Below are positions 1-7,435 of a DNA stretch of 64,000 nt, in pieces. The stretch is from a virus. The stretch spans positions 1 to 64,000 of the IMG/VR virus record IMGVR_UViG_3300027754_004885; one strand, 5' to 3'. The notes under the pieces are model-generated. The model was not told the origin of the DNA. It searched no databases and was given only the letters and a program-made list of their open reading frames with translations. Position 1 is the stretch's first letter; every line of letters begins with the position of its first letter. Both the position numbers and the translations under genes were made by a program.

Positions 1-2
1 CA

Positions 3-611
3 GGTGTCCTTGTCGCTGTCGATGAGCCCAAGAAGGAGACGAAGAAGCTCGAGGACGGTCGACTCATTCCGAAGCGTCCAAAGAACCTTCAGTGTGACAT
101 CCACCGCGCAAACGTCAGGAACGGTGACACGTCCGAGTCGTGGCTCGTTCTTGTGGGACTTTCCGATGACAAGCCGTATGAAGTATTTTGCGGAATTCCT
201 GAAAATATCGAGATTCCGAAGAAGTATAGAACAGGTACGCTGGTCAAGAACGGAAAGCGGGATGGCGTCACAACCTATAACCTGCAGGTTCCGGTTGGCG
301 ACGATGACAACCTCGTCTTCAAGGACATCATCAACCTATTCGACAACCCGACGCAGGGTGCTTTCACAAGGACAATCTCTCTAGCTCTTAGACACGGGGT
401 GCCACTCCACTATGTTGTGGAACAGTTGCAAAAGGATAAGAATAGTCATATGTTTTCATTCGCCAGGGTAATCTCCCGGGTACTCAAGGGATACATCAAG
501 GATGGTACTAAATCAACTGAAAAAGGGTGCCCTGAATGCGGCAATCCCGAGCTCGTCTATCAAGAGGGGTGCCTCTCTTGCAAGTCGTGCGGTCACAGCA
601 AGTGCAAGTGA
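3..611 (+). CDS. nrdJ: Class II (B12-dependent) ribonucleotide reductase, C-terminal part, 5' truncated
   Basis: The reading frame is open from the window edge, so only about the last 200 residues are seen. The segment RLIPKRPKNLQCDIHRANV and the end CPECGNPELVYQEGC..CKSCGHSKC are the conserved tail and Cys4 redox/zinc region of adenosylcobalamin-dependent RNR, which makes dNTP precursors from ribonucleotides without oxygen or an accessory radical subunit. The catalytic barrel lies upstream of the window. It opens a nucleotide-metabolism run (glutamine synthetase, ThyX follow). Class II is assigned from the C-terminal Cys pattern; a class I enzyme would lack this finger. Confidence 0.85.
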   Translation, partial: GVLVAVDEPKKETKKLEDGRLIPKRPKNLQCDIHRANVRNGDTSESWLVLVGLSDDKPYEVFCGIPENIEIPKKYRTGTLVKNGKRDGVTTYNLQVPVGDDDNLVFKDIINLFDNPTQGAFTRTISLALRHGVPLHYVVEQLQKDKNSHMFSFARVISRVLKGYIKDGTKSTEKGCPECGNPELVYQEGCLSCKSCGHSKCK

Positions 612-660
612 AGAAGAACTCGAAGAAGTAATCCGAAACCTAACACAAACGGGGTATGCA

Positions 661-1263
661 GTGAATTTCATCGCGGACGTTTCCAATCATATCAAGGCAT
701 TCGAACTCAAGGTCGACCCGATCATCATCCGGGTCAATAAGTTCGACGAGGACTCCGCAAAGGAGTTTGCGGATCTCATGAGTCGAGCCCAGAACACGGG
801 TCAGTCGGTCATCCCCGTGGTGATCGATAGCTACGGAGGTCAGGTCTACGCTCTCATGACTATGATCGGAGCCATCAAGGGATCGCGTATCCCGGTCGCT
901 ACGATCGTAGAGGGTAAGGCGATGAGCTGCGGAGCGCTCCTCTTCTCCTTCGGAGCCGAGGGCATGCGATACATGGATCCGGATGCTACGCTCATGGTTC
1001 ACGATGTTTCGAGCGGTGCTTTCGGGAAGGTCGAAGAGATCAAGGCTGACGCGAAGGAAGTCGATCGACTCAACAAGAAGGTCTACGAGATGATGGCACG
1101 CAACTGCGGCAAGCCGTCCGACTACTTCCTGAAGCTTGTCCATGAGCGTGGTCACGCTGACTGGTACCTTGACGCTCAGGAAGCGAAGAGTCACAACATC
1201 GCGAACGAACTCAGGGTGCCGACTCTCACCTGCAAGATCGATCTCAAGTACACTCTGGACTAA
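661..1263 (+). CDS. ClpP-like serine protease (SDH fold)
   Basis: About 200 aa from a GTG start; an in-frame frame continues upstream to 502 but overlaps the RNR gene, so the start is uncertain. The motif EGKAMSCGALLFSFG matches the ClpP nucleophile elbow (Ser89) and ATLMVHDVSSG the catalytic His block (His114); DSYGG matches the ClpP glycine-rich strand that forms the oxyanion site. A ClpP/S49-like fold is therefore clear. In phages such proteins are either prohead proteases or host-like ClpP homologues; with no capsid gene nearby I cannot decide. Three bases separate its stop from the glutamine synthetase start. Confidence 0.75.
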   Translation: MNFIADVSNHIKAFELKVDPIIIRVNKFDEDSAKEFADLMSRAQNTGQSVIPVVIDSYGGQVYALMTMIGAIKGSRIPVATIVEGKAMSCGALLFSFGAEGMRYMDPDATLMVHDVSSGAFGKVEEIKADAKEVDRLNKKVYEMMARNCGKPSDYFLKLVHERGHADWYLDAQEAKSHNIANELRVPTLTCKIDLKYTLD

Positions 1264-1265
1264 TC

Positions 1266-2300
1266 ATGAATATCGTAGCCGAATACATCTGGCAGGATGG
1301 TACCCTGCCCACTCACAAGCTCCGAAGCAAGACGAAGATCTTTCAGACGCCTGCGAGCGGGAAGAGCCTAACGATAGCTGACATTCCTCAGTGGACATTC
1401 GATGGGTCGTCTACGGGTCAGGCAACGGGAGATCGAAGCGATTGCATTCTGGTTCCCGTGAGTATGATCTTCGATCCTACCCGGGAGAAGAATCACGAGC
1501 GGATTCACATCCTGGTTCTGTGTGAGGTGTTCAACTCCGACGGAACTCCACACGCTACGAACACTCGCGTAGGACTACGTGACGTTGTCACGAAGACGCT
1601 CGATCACGAGCCTCTCTTCGGAATCGAGCAGGAGTACACTCTCTTCAAGGACGGCAAGCCCCTCGGTTGGCCGACAGGTGGTTACCCACCCCAGCAGGGA
1701 CCCTTCTACTGCGGCGTTGGCTCGGATGAGGTCTTCGGTCGTGAGCTCGTTGAGGAACACATGGCTGCCTGCCTTGATTCTCGTCTCGCTATCTGCGGTG
1801 TCAATGCCGAGGTGATGCCCGGGCAATGGGAATTCCAGATCGGGACTGCCGACGCTATCACGGTCGCTGACCATCTCATCTTCGCGCGATGGCTCCTCTA
1901 TCGAATCGGTGAGAAGCATGGCGTCGTTGCGAAACTCGACCCGAAGCCTGTCGCGGAGCTCAACGGTGCTGGTGCTCACACGAACTTCTCGACCCGGAAA
2001 ATGCGGGAGAAGGGAGGCATGGATCACATCGAAGCAGCGTGCGAGCGTCTCCGCCGCTCCCATAGCTGGCACATCACGAACTACGGTCATGGCATCGAGC
2101 AGCGACTCACGGGACATCACGAGACCTGTTCCTACAAGGATTTTCGCTGGGGAGTGAGCGATCGAGGCGCTTCCATTCGCATCCCACTTCACGTTGCTCA
2201 GAACGGTTGCGGATACCTCGAGGATCGTCGACCCTGCGCGAATGTTGATCCGTACGTTGTAACCCGACTTTTACTTGAGACGATCTGTGAGGTAATTTGA
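1266..2300 (+). CDS. glnII: Glutamine synthetase, type II (GSII/eukaryote-like)
   Basis: 344 aa, the usual length for bacterial GSII. The order of conserved blocks is complete: YIWQDG at the N-terminus, WTFDGSSTGQA, FGIEQEYTLF (metal-binding Glu), PLGWPTGGYPPQQGPFYC, CGVNAEVMPGQWEFQIG, NGAGAHTNFSTRKMR, DRGASIRIP and YLEDRRPCANVDPY. It should catalyse ATP-dependent glutamate + ammonia to glutamine in the cytoplasm, supplying amide nitrogen for purine and CTP synthesis. No truncation or missing catalytic residue is visible. Its place between RNR and ThyX suggests an auxiliary role in nucleotide supply; an amino-acid ligase with altered substrate cannot be excluded. Confidence 0.93.
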   Translation: MNIVAEYIWQDGTLPTHKLRSKTKIFQTPASGKSLTIADIPQWTFDGSSTGQATGDRSDCILVPVSMIFDPTREKNHERIHILVLCEVFNSDGTPHATNTRVGLRDVVTKTLDHEPLFGIEQEYTLFKDGKPLGWPTGGYPPQQGPFYCGVGSDEVFGRELVEEHMAACLDSRLAICGVNAEVMPGQWEFQIGTADAITVADHLIFARWLLYRIGEKHGVVAKLDPKPVAELNGAGAHTNFSTRKMREKGGMDHIEAACERLRRSHSWHITNYGHGIEQRLTGHHETCSYKDFRWGVSDRGASIRIPLHVAQNGCGYLEDRRPCANVDPYVVTRLLLETICEVI

Positions 2301-2647
2301 GATCAGCAAAAGTAGAGCTGCTCGCTAAAGTCGTAGCTTGGAGAGCTTTCTCCATGTGCTACGGTTTCTCGATAGCTTACTTTTTCACTGGAAGCGCGGG
2401 AGAGTCTGCCGGGATCGTCCTCATCACAGGGACCACGCTGACTCTCCTTCAGTGGTTTTTTGAGATCATTTGGGATAAACACATTAGGAGCAGTTTGAGA
2501 AATGCCGTTTCAGGACAACAGGGTGGAGCTGGTCGGTTGGTACGGTGGGGACGAAGCGCACGCTCTCTCAGCGTGGACGAGCACGAGTCGGGATCTCACA
2601 GAGGAGAAGAGAAAGCGGGTTCCAGCCCTCCTGAAGATGCTGGCTGA
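2297..2647 (+). CDS. DUF2061-like small membrane protein, long overlap with thyX
   Basis: Starts at TTG inside the TTGA that ends the glutamine synthetase gene. The first about 65 residues (KVVAWRAFSMCYGFSIAYF..TGS...LQWFFEIIWDKH) resemble the DUF2061 pattern of Trp-Arg followed by two membrane segments. The last about 50 residues are charged and low-complexity because the frame overlaps thyX by 146 bases; that tail may be tolerated read-through rather than a domain. Function unknown; location inner membrane by prediction. Confidence 0.6.
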   Translation: MRSAKVELLAKVVAWRAFSMCYGFSIAYFFTGSAGESAGIVLITGTTLTLLQWFFEIIWDKHIRSSLRNAVSGQQGGAGRLVRWGRSARSLSVDEHESGSHRGEEKAGSSPPEDAG

Positions 2648-3170
2648 GAATGGTCATGAGACTCCTTTCGAGAAGAGTTCGCTGCATTTTCTCGTTACCG
2701 TTGACACGGCGACTCACATCCACCTTCTAAAGCATCGTATCGGAGTTTCGATCAACGCTGAGTCAGCTCGCTACAAGGAGCTGAAGGATGACAAGTACGT
2801 CGTTCCAAACGATTGGCCTATGATTGAGAAGGCGAAGTACATCGCTTTCATGGAGGACGCTGTCATGCGCTACCACGAGACTCTCGAGCGTCTTGTCGAG
2901 TGTGGTATGGATCGCAAGCGAGCTAAGGAGTCCGCCCGATTCTACCTGCCCTACGGTAATCAGGTGACAATGGATCTCATGTTCAACTGGCGTTCTTTCA
3001 ATCACTTTCTCGGCCTTCGGATGAAGCAGGACGCGCAGCTCGAGGTACGTGAGCTTGCTCAAAAGATGCTGCATCTCGTGCATGATATTCCCGGAAGTCC
3101 GTTCCACCACACGATCGAAGCGTTCGGTTTCAGTGACGATGTGAAGGAAGCTTTTCATCCACCGTACTAG
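2502..3170 (+). CDS. thyX: Flavin-dependent thymidylate synthase ThyX
   Basis: 222 aa. The signature HRIGVSINAESARY is the ThyX RHR-x7-8-S motif (the first Arg is Lys here), followed by YLPYGNQVTMDLMFNWRSFNHF. The enzyme methylates dUMP to dTMP with methylene-tetrahydrofolate and FAD. The window also holds a ThyA-fold protein (16048) that looks like a hydroxymethylase, so ThyX is probably the only true thymidylate synthase here. Confidence 0.93.
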   Translation: MPFQDNRVELVGWYGGDEAHALSAWTSTSRDLTEEKRKRVPALLKMLAENGHETPFEKSSLHFLVTVDTATHIHLLKHRIGVSINAESARYKELKDDKYVVPNDWPMIEKAKYIAFMEDAVMRYHETLERLVECGMDRKRAKESARFYLPYGNQVTMDLMFNWRSFNHFLGLRMKQDAQLEVRELAQKMLHLVHDIPGSPFHHTIEAFGFSDDVKEAFHPPY

Positions 3171-3189
3171 TCAATTGCTCTCTGACGTA

Positions 3190-3196
3190 ATACTTA
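3190..3196 (+). promoter_or_regulatory. ATAYTTA element (putative late promoter)
   Basis: ATACTTA, 18 bases before the ATG of the 3215 gene, whose leader has GGAGAG. One of a recurrent set; see findings. Confidence 0.45.
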
Positions 3197-3214
3197 ACCG
3201 GAGAGCAAAAAGAA

Positions 3215-3592
3215 ATGAGCTATAACAATCCAGTGATGAGTGAGGGATTCGTCCCAGCGTATCAGGTCTCAGGCACGCCCTTCGTGACGTCATCGTCCGT
3301 TACTTCGACAGCTGCAGTTTACTTTCCCTTCGTGACGAGGTTTTTTACCGTCCAGAATCGAAGCGCTCTCGAGCTAAGGGTTGGATTCACGCAGCTTGGA
3401 GTTCAGGGAAATAACTTTTTTGTTGTTCCGTCGGGAAGCAGCTACACTGCTGAGCTTCGTGTCGATCGACTCTTCCTCTCAAGCTCCACTGCAGCATCGA
3501 TACCTTTCGTGGTGCTCGGTGGTCTCACGAGCATTCCGACGAACAACTTCCAGATTGTCACCGGTTCAAGCGGATTTAACGGCGTAGGCTGA
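3215..3592 (+). CDS. Putative virion surface/structural protein
   Basis: 125 aa, rich in Ser, Thr, Val and Phe with almost no Lys, predicted all-beta (FVPAYQVSGTPFVTSSS..., LELRVGFTQLG, SSYTAELRVDRLFL). This composition suits a phage decoration, neck or fibre-associated protein. A good Shine-Dalgarno (CCGGAGAG) precedes the ATG, and an ATACTTA element lies upstream. No family recognised. Confidence 0.55.
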   Translation: MSYNNPVMSEGFVPAYQVSGTPFVTSSSVTSTAAVYFPFVTRFFTVQNRSALELRVGFTQLGVQGNNFFVVPSGSSYTAELRVDRLFLSSSTAASIPFVVLGGLTSIPTNNFQIVTGSSGFNGVG

Positions 3593-3598
3593 TCGGCT

Positions 3599-3625
3599 TG
3601 TAAAGTAAAGGTGCCCACGTAAAAT
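3599..3625 (+). promoter_or_regulatory. Promoter TGTAAA-N15-TAAAAT, leaderless for 3632
   Basis: -35-like TGTAAA 3599-3604 and -10-like TAAAAT 3620-3625. The ATG of the glycosylase gene is 6 bases past the -10 with no Shine-Dalgarno, so a leaderless mRNA is predicted. Confidence 0.55.
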
Positions 3626-3631
3626 AATGGT

Positions 3632-4057
3632 ATGTGGACACCTCCTAAGTTCGGTCTCATTCAGGAAAAGTATTGGCCAGATGGATGGAAGATCCTTGTC
3701 TGCTGCCTGTGCCTAAACCTAACGAAGCGCGCTCAGATGGAGCCGGTTGTCGAGGAGATGTTCCAACGCTGGCCCACTCCGGGCGCGCTTGCGTCGGCTC
3801 CCGACGCCGATCTCGAGGACCTCATCAAGTCCCTCGGCATGCAACGGAAGCGCACGCAGACCCTCAAGCGGATGTCCGCTGAGTACGCTGCGGGCGGCTG
3901 GAAGCAGGCGAAGGACCTGCACGGTATCGGTAAGTACGGGGACGATGCTTACCGCATCTTCATTCTCGGCGACTGGCGCGCGGTGCAACCGAACGATCAC
4001 GCTCTCAACGATTATCACGAGCACCTGAGGAAAACGCTCGGCGACGGAAATAGTTAG
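3632..4057 (+). CDS. MBD4-like mismatch (T/U/5hmU:G) DNA glycosylase
   Basis: 141 aa, the bare HhH-GPD glycosylase domain. It follows vertebrate MBD4 closely: GLIQEKYWPDGWKILVCCLCL at the N-terminus, a PTPGALASAPDADLEDLI helix pair, then the helix-hairpin-helix LHGIGKYGDDAYRIF (residues 96-110) and AVQPNDHALNDYHEHL holding the catalytic Asp122. MBD4 enzymes remove thymine, uracil and 5-hydroxymethyluracil opposite G, the deamination products of modified cytosines. No Fe-S cluster cysteines are present, as in MBD4 and unlike EndoIII. This fits with the predicted dCMP hydroxymethylase at 16048. It has its own promoter and ends 4 bases before the next gene. Confidence 0.82.
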   Translation: MWTPPKFGLIQEKYWPDGWKILVCCLCLNLTKRAQMEPVVEEMFQRWPTPGALASAPDADLEDLIKSLGMQRKRTQTLKRMSAEYAAGGWKQAKDLHGIGKYGDDAYRIFILGDWRAVQPNDHALNDYHEHLRKTLGDGNS

Positions 4058-4061
4058 GGAG

Positions 4062-5627
4062 ATGATTTCCAAGCCCTACCTGCGAGCTCTCATCGAATCA
4101 GTCCTGCTCGAGAGCTACAAGATCGATCAGCGCTACCTGATCGAAAAGTACCCGGATCACTCGGCTGAGCTCTCGAAGCTTCAGCCCAAGTGGATTGCGT
4201 GGCTCACCGCTCGATTCGGTGAGAATCCGACGAGTTCCGAGAGCGCTACCTTTGAGAAAGCTCTCGAAGCTATCAAGTCCTACGCTCCGCTCGATTCTGC
4301 GATGGGTGAGAAGTACCGCACCAACGATTGGTGGCGGGGACAGGTCGACGCTGCTTTTCCGGACAGGCAGTGGTCATCCCCCTCCGACCCGACGAACATG
4401 ACTGTCGTTGACATGCTAGGGCTCGTCAAGCTTTCGAAGCTCAAGAAACCTCGCATCGAGGTCGATAGATCGCAGAGCATTGAGGGCGATAAGATCGGTC
4501 GGGTCGGTCCTTGGGAGATCTACGAGGCTTCCAGCCGTGAGAACAGCTGCAACATTGTGGGCCTCAACAAGGAATCTGGAAAGCCCAACACCGACTGGTG
4601 CACGGCTCGGACCGACGCCTCGAATCTCTTCTACAACTACGTCGCCCTGTACAGCATGTTCACTCTCGTTCACCAGGGGAACGTTCCCACCCGACGGAAG
4701 TGGGTCTCGATAGCCTTGAATGATAGCGGGACAGTGGAGTATGAGGGTATCCCGGGAGAGCATCCCACGGTCGACGGTGAGAATGATCCTATGAATGAGG
4801 TGGGTCTGAGGCGCATGCTCGGAGAGGACTTCGATGGTGTCATGGAGATCCTGCGAGGGCGTGTAGAAGCACATGGTGGGGTCTCACCTGCGCGGGAGAA
4901 GATCAGGGATGCTGCTCGCGATGCCCAGAGCTTCAATCACATCATGCAGGGTATATCGAAGACGGAGGCTGCTTCCCTGAAGCAGCAGGTCGCGAAAGCC
5001 CCCGGTATCTCGAGTGATATAGCCCAGCTCCTCGCTGATGATCCCGAGTGGCGGGTGAGACATATGCTCGCCCAGAACAATGACATTCCCGTTGACATCA
5101 TCGAGAAGCTCTCCCGAGATGATAGCGTCGATGTGCGCCAGAGGATCGCGAAAAATGAGTCGACTCCTCCCGAGATACTCACGCGCCTCACGAAGGACAA
5201 GGAGGTCGTTCAATATGTCGTTATGAACCCTCACGCTCCGCCCGAGACACTAGCTTCACTCGCAGATATTTCGTTCTTTGACAGGGTACTGGGCCGCACT
5301 GACAGGGATCTTCTCAAGGCTATCGGTAAGAATCCATCGACCCCCGTTAAAACGCTTCAGAATCTTGCTAAGAATTCTGACTATTACATTCGTTTGGGAG
5401 TCGCTCAGAATAGGGGCGCTCCCGCCAGCTTGATTCGCCAGCTCGCAAATGACGAAAACCCCACCGTTCGAGCCTCCGTAGCTTACAATAAAAGCACCGA
5501 CATCAGCATCGTACGTGAGCTCGCGAACGACAAGGACGGAAGCGTTGCGCTGACCGCTCGTGAGGAGTTAAGGAAGCGCGGTATGAGTGAGTCCCGGCTC
5601 CGCAATCTCATCAGACGGATGATCTGA
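4062..5627 (+). CDS. WCTA-domain protein with LRV-type repeats, copy 1
   Basis: 521 aa. Layout: N-terminal tag and helical segment (LRALIESVLLESYKIDQRYL, then EKYPDH..LQPKWIAWLTARFGE); a middle domain (about 135-290) with GPWEIYEASSRENSC, TDWCTARTDASNLFYNY and RKWVSIAL; and from about 310 on, helical repeats of roughly 24 residues with the pattern N-x-x-TP-x-x-L-x-x-L-A-x-D-x-x-x-x-V-R, as in leucine-rich-repeat-variant (LRV) proteins. The C-terminus is another tag, MSESRLRNLIRRMI. Tandem paralogue of the next gene. Probably virion-associated; biochemical role unknown. Confidence 0.7.
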   Translation: MISKPYLRALIESVLLESYKIDQRYLIEKYPDHSAELSKLQPKWIAWLTARFGENPTSSESATFEKALEAIKSYAPLDSAMGEKYRTNDWWRGQVDAAFPDRQWSSPSDPTNMTVVDMLGLVKLSKLKKPRIEVDRSQSIEGDKIGRVGPWEIYEASSRENSCNIVGLNKESGKPNTDWCTARTDASNLFYNYVALYSMFTLVHQGNVPTRRKWVSIALNDSGTVEYEGIPGEHPTVDGENDPMNEVGLRRMLGEDFDGVMEILRGRVEAHGGVSPAREKIRDAARDAQSFNHIMQGISKTEAASLKQQVAKAPGISSDIAQLLADDPEWRVRHMLAQNNDIPVDIIEKLSRDDSVDVRQRIAKNESTPPEILTRLTKDKEVVQYVVMNPHAPPETLASLADISFFDRVLGRTDRDLLKAIGKNPSTPVKTLQNLAKNSDYYIRLGVAQNRGAPASLIRQLANDENPTVRASVAYNKSTDISIVRELANDKDGSVALTAREELRKRGMSESRLRNLIRRMI

Positions 5628-5633
5628 AGCGAA

Positions 5634-5640
5634 ATACTTA
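5634..5640 (+). promoter_or_regulatory. ATAYTTA element
   Basis: ATACTTA only 5 bases before ATG 5646 and without a Shine-Dalgarno, so if it is a promoter the transcript would be leaderless. Confidence 0.35.
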
Positions 5641-5645
5641 CGATC

Positions 5646-7394
5646 ATGATGCTGAACCGTTTCAAACTGCGTGTCCTTGTCGAATCAGTACTCCTCGAGG
5701 GATTCAAGGACGACCAACGCTACCTCGCCGAGAAGTACCCGGATCATGCCCAGGATCTCTCACGCCTTCAACCCAAGTGGATCGGCTGGTTGACTGCTCG
5801 TTTTGGTGAGAGGCCCAAGACTGAGGAGATCCATCCGTTTGAGGATGCGATTGTCACGATCAAAAACTTCTCGAAACGGGACGCTGCGATCGGTGAGAAG
5901 TACAAGGCAAACGAGCAGTTCAGGACTGCTATAGATTCTCGATTCCCACCTGACGCACGCTCGTGGAACTCTCCCGCTGATCCTACCACAATGACAGTTG
6001 ACGAGATGGAGCTGATTCTCGGTCTCTCGGAGATGAAGAAGCAGAGGATCGAGGTCAATGAAGCTGAGGATATCGAGGGCGACCGGGTCGGCAAAGTTGG
6101 ACCGTGGAATCTTTGGTTACCCACGACTCGCGAGAAGAGCTGTAAGATCGCTCAGTACGATCCGGCAACGATGGAGCCCAAGACAACCTGGTGCACAGCC
6201 CGAACTTCGGGATCGAATCTATTCTACAACTACGTCGGCCGACCAGGTCAGGACGTAACGCTCTTCTATGCTATCAAAGATAGTCCCAAATCCGATGTTG
6301 ATTGGGTTTCAATCGGATTCGTGAACGGAAATCCCACTTTGGGCGGCAAAGATGGTGGGCTGTCGGTCGATAGAGCCAATAAAGGTCTCACTCAAACAAG
6401 GTTGCGAGATATTCTCGGTCCTTATCACGATGAGATCATGGTGATATTCAAGGAAAAGAATCGAAGCTTGGGTGGAAGGCATCCTGCTAGTTTGAAAGTT
6501 CAACTCGCTGCGAGAAGCGTTGAAGATTTTAATCACGTGACGAAGGGGATCTCAAAGGACGAGGCGAGCGACCTCATGCATCTCATTCTGAGAGAGCCAG
6601 GAGTTGATGATGGCGTTCTCAAGTTGATGCTCGATAGAGGAAACGTAGGCGTTCGAGCTCAGGTTGTCGGCGGATCGAATCTAACGCTCTCAGATGAGAT
6701 GCTCGATAGAGTAGTTTCCGATCCTGACGCCAGCGTTCGGCGAGCAATCTTGTATTACTTTGAAAAACGAAGAGAAGCCGTACCCGCCTGGCTGGCTCTA
6801 AAATTATGGAACGATCCTGATAATGACAACAAGTACATGATCGCTAAGCACCCATCGATCCCTAAAGAAAGTATCAACGCTTTCTTTGAGGACCTATCAC
6901 GAAGCAAAAACAAAGATGATCGCGGGAGAGCAGCGCGCTCGACAAGAGATCATGTCGTTCTCGCCAAGCTTGCGAGCGATCGCGCGGATGGCGTCAGGGA
7001 AAGAGTCGCACAAAATCTGCACACACCACCAGATGTCTTGGTCAAGCTGTCAAATGACAAAAGAGAAGCTGTGTATATGAGCGCGATCGCAAACAGAAAT
7101 CTGCCCCAAGAGATGCTCGTGTCATTTTCCAGCGATCCCGACCCTATAAAGCGCAGAAGCGTCGCGTGGAACCTGAACACCCCGCCAGAGATCCTCTCTA
7201 AGCTCGCAAGAGATGATGAGGATCAGGTTCGTAGATGGGTCGTGCAGCATTCGAATACTCCGACGGAGGTTATCCGCTCGATGTTGAATGACGATGACCT
7301 CCGTGTCACCCAGCTCGCCGGTGAAGCTCTGAAAAAACGAGAGAAAACAATGAGTGAATCCAGGCTCCGGCAACTCATCAGGCAGATGCTGTAA
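5646..7394 (+). CDS. WCTA-domain protein with LRV-type repeats, copy 2
   Basis: 582 aa paralogue of the 4062 gene, with the same three parts: N-terminal LRVLVESVLLEGFKDDQRYL and EKYPDHAQDLSRLQPKWIGW; a middle domain with GPWNLWLPTTREKSC and TTWCTARTSGSNLFYNYV; then LRV repeats (for example VAQNLHTPPDVLVKLSNDK and VAWNLNTPPEILSKLARDD), ending in MSESRLRQLIRQML. The middle-domain invariants shared by both copies are W, S-C, W-C-T-A-R-T and NLFYNY. The two N-terminal thirds are far better conserved than the repeats, which have diverged and changed in number. Confidence 0.7.
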   Translation: MMLNRFKLRVLVESVLLEGFKDDQRYLAEKYPDHAQDLSRLQPKWIGWLTARFGERPKTEEIHPFEDAIVTIKNFSKRDAAIGEKYKANEQFRTAIDSRFPPDARSWNSPADPTTMTVDEMELILGLSEMKKQRIEVNEAEDIEGDRVGKVGPWNLWLPTTREKSCKIAQYDPATMEPKTTWCTARTSGSNLFYNYVGRPGQDVTLFYAIKDSPKSDVDWVSIGFVNGNPTLGGKDGGLSVDRANKGLTQTRLRDILGPYHDEIMVIFKEKNRSLGGRHPASLKVQLAARSVEDFNHVTKGISKDEASDLMHLILREPGVDDGVLKLMLDRGNVGVRAQVVGGSNLTLSDEMLDRVVSDPDASVRRAILYYFEKRREAVPAWLALKLWNDPDNDNKYMIAKHPSIPKESINAFFEDLSRSKNKDDRGRAARSTRDHVVLAKLASDRADGVRERVAQNLHTPPDVLVKLSNDKREAVYMSAIANRNLPQEMLVSFSSDPDPIKRRSVAWNLNTPPEILSKLARDDEDQVRRWVVQHSNTPTEVIRSMLNDDDLRVTQLAGEALKKREKTMSESRLRQLIRQML

Positions 7395-7416
7395 AATCGG
7401 GAACTTCCTATACAAT
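7390..7416 (+). promoter_or_regulatory. Promoter TGTAAA-N15-TACAAT upstream of Fpg/Nei gene
   Basis: TGTAAA 7390-7395 overlaps the stop of the preceding gene; TACAAT 7411-7416. The leader then carries AGGAGGT at 7424-7430. Confidence 0.5.
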
Positions 7417-7435
7417 ATGAATTAGGAGGTGCGAA

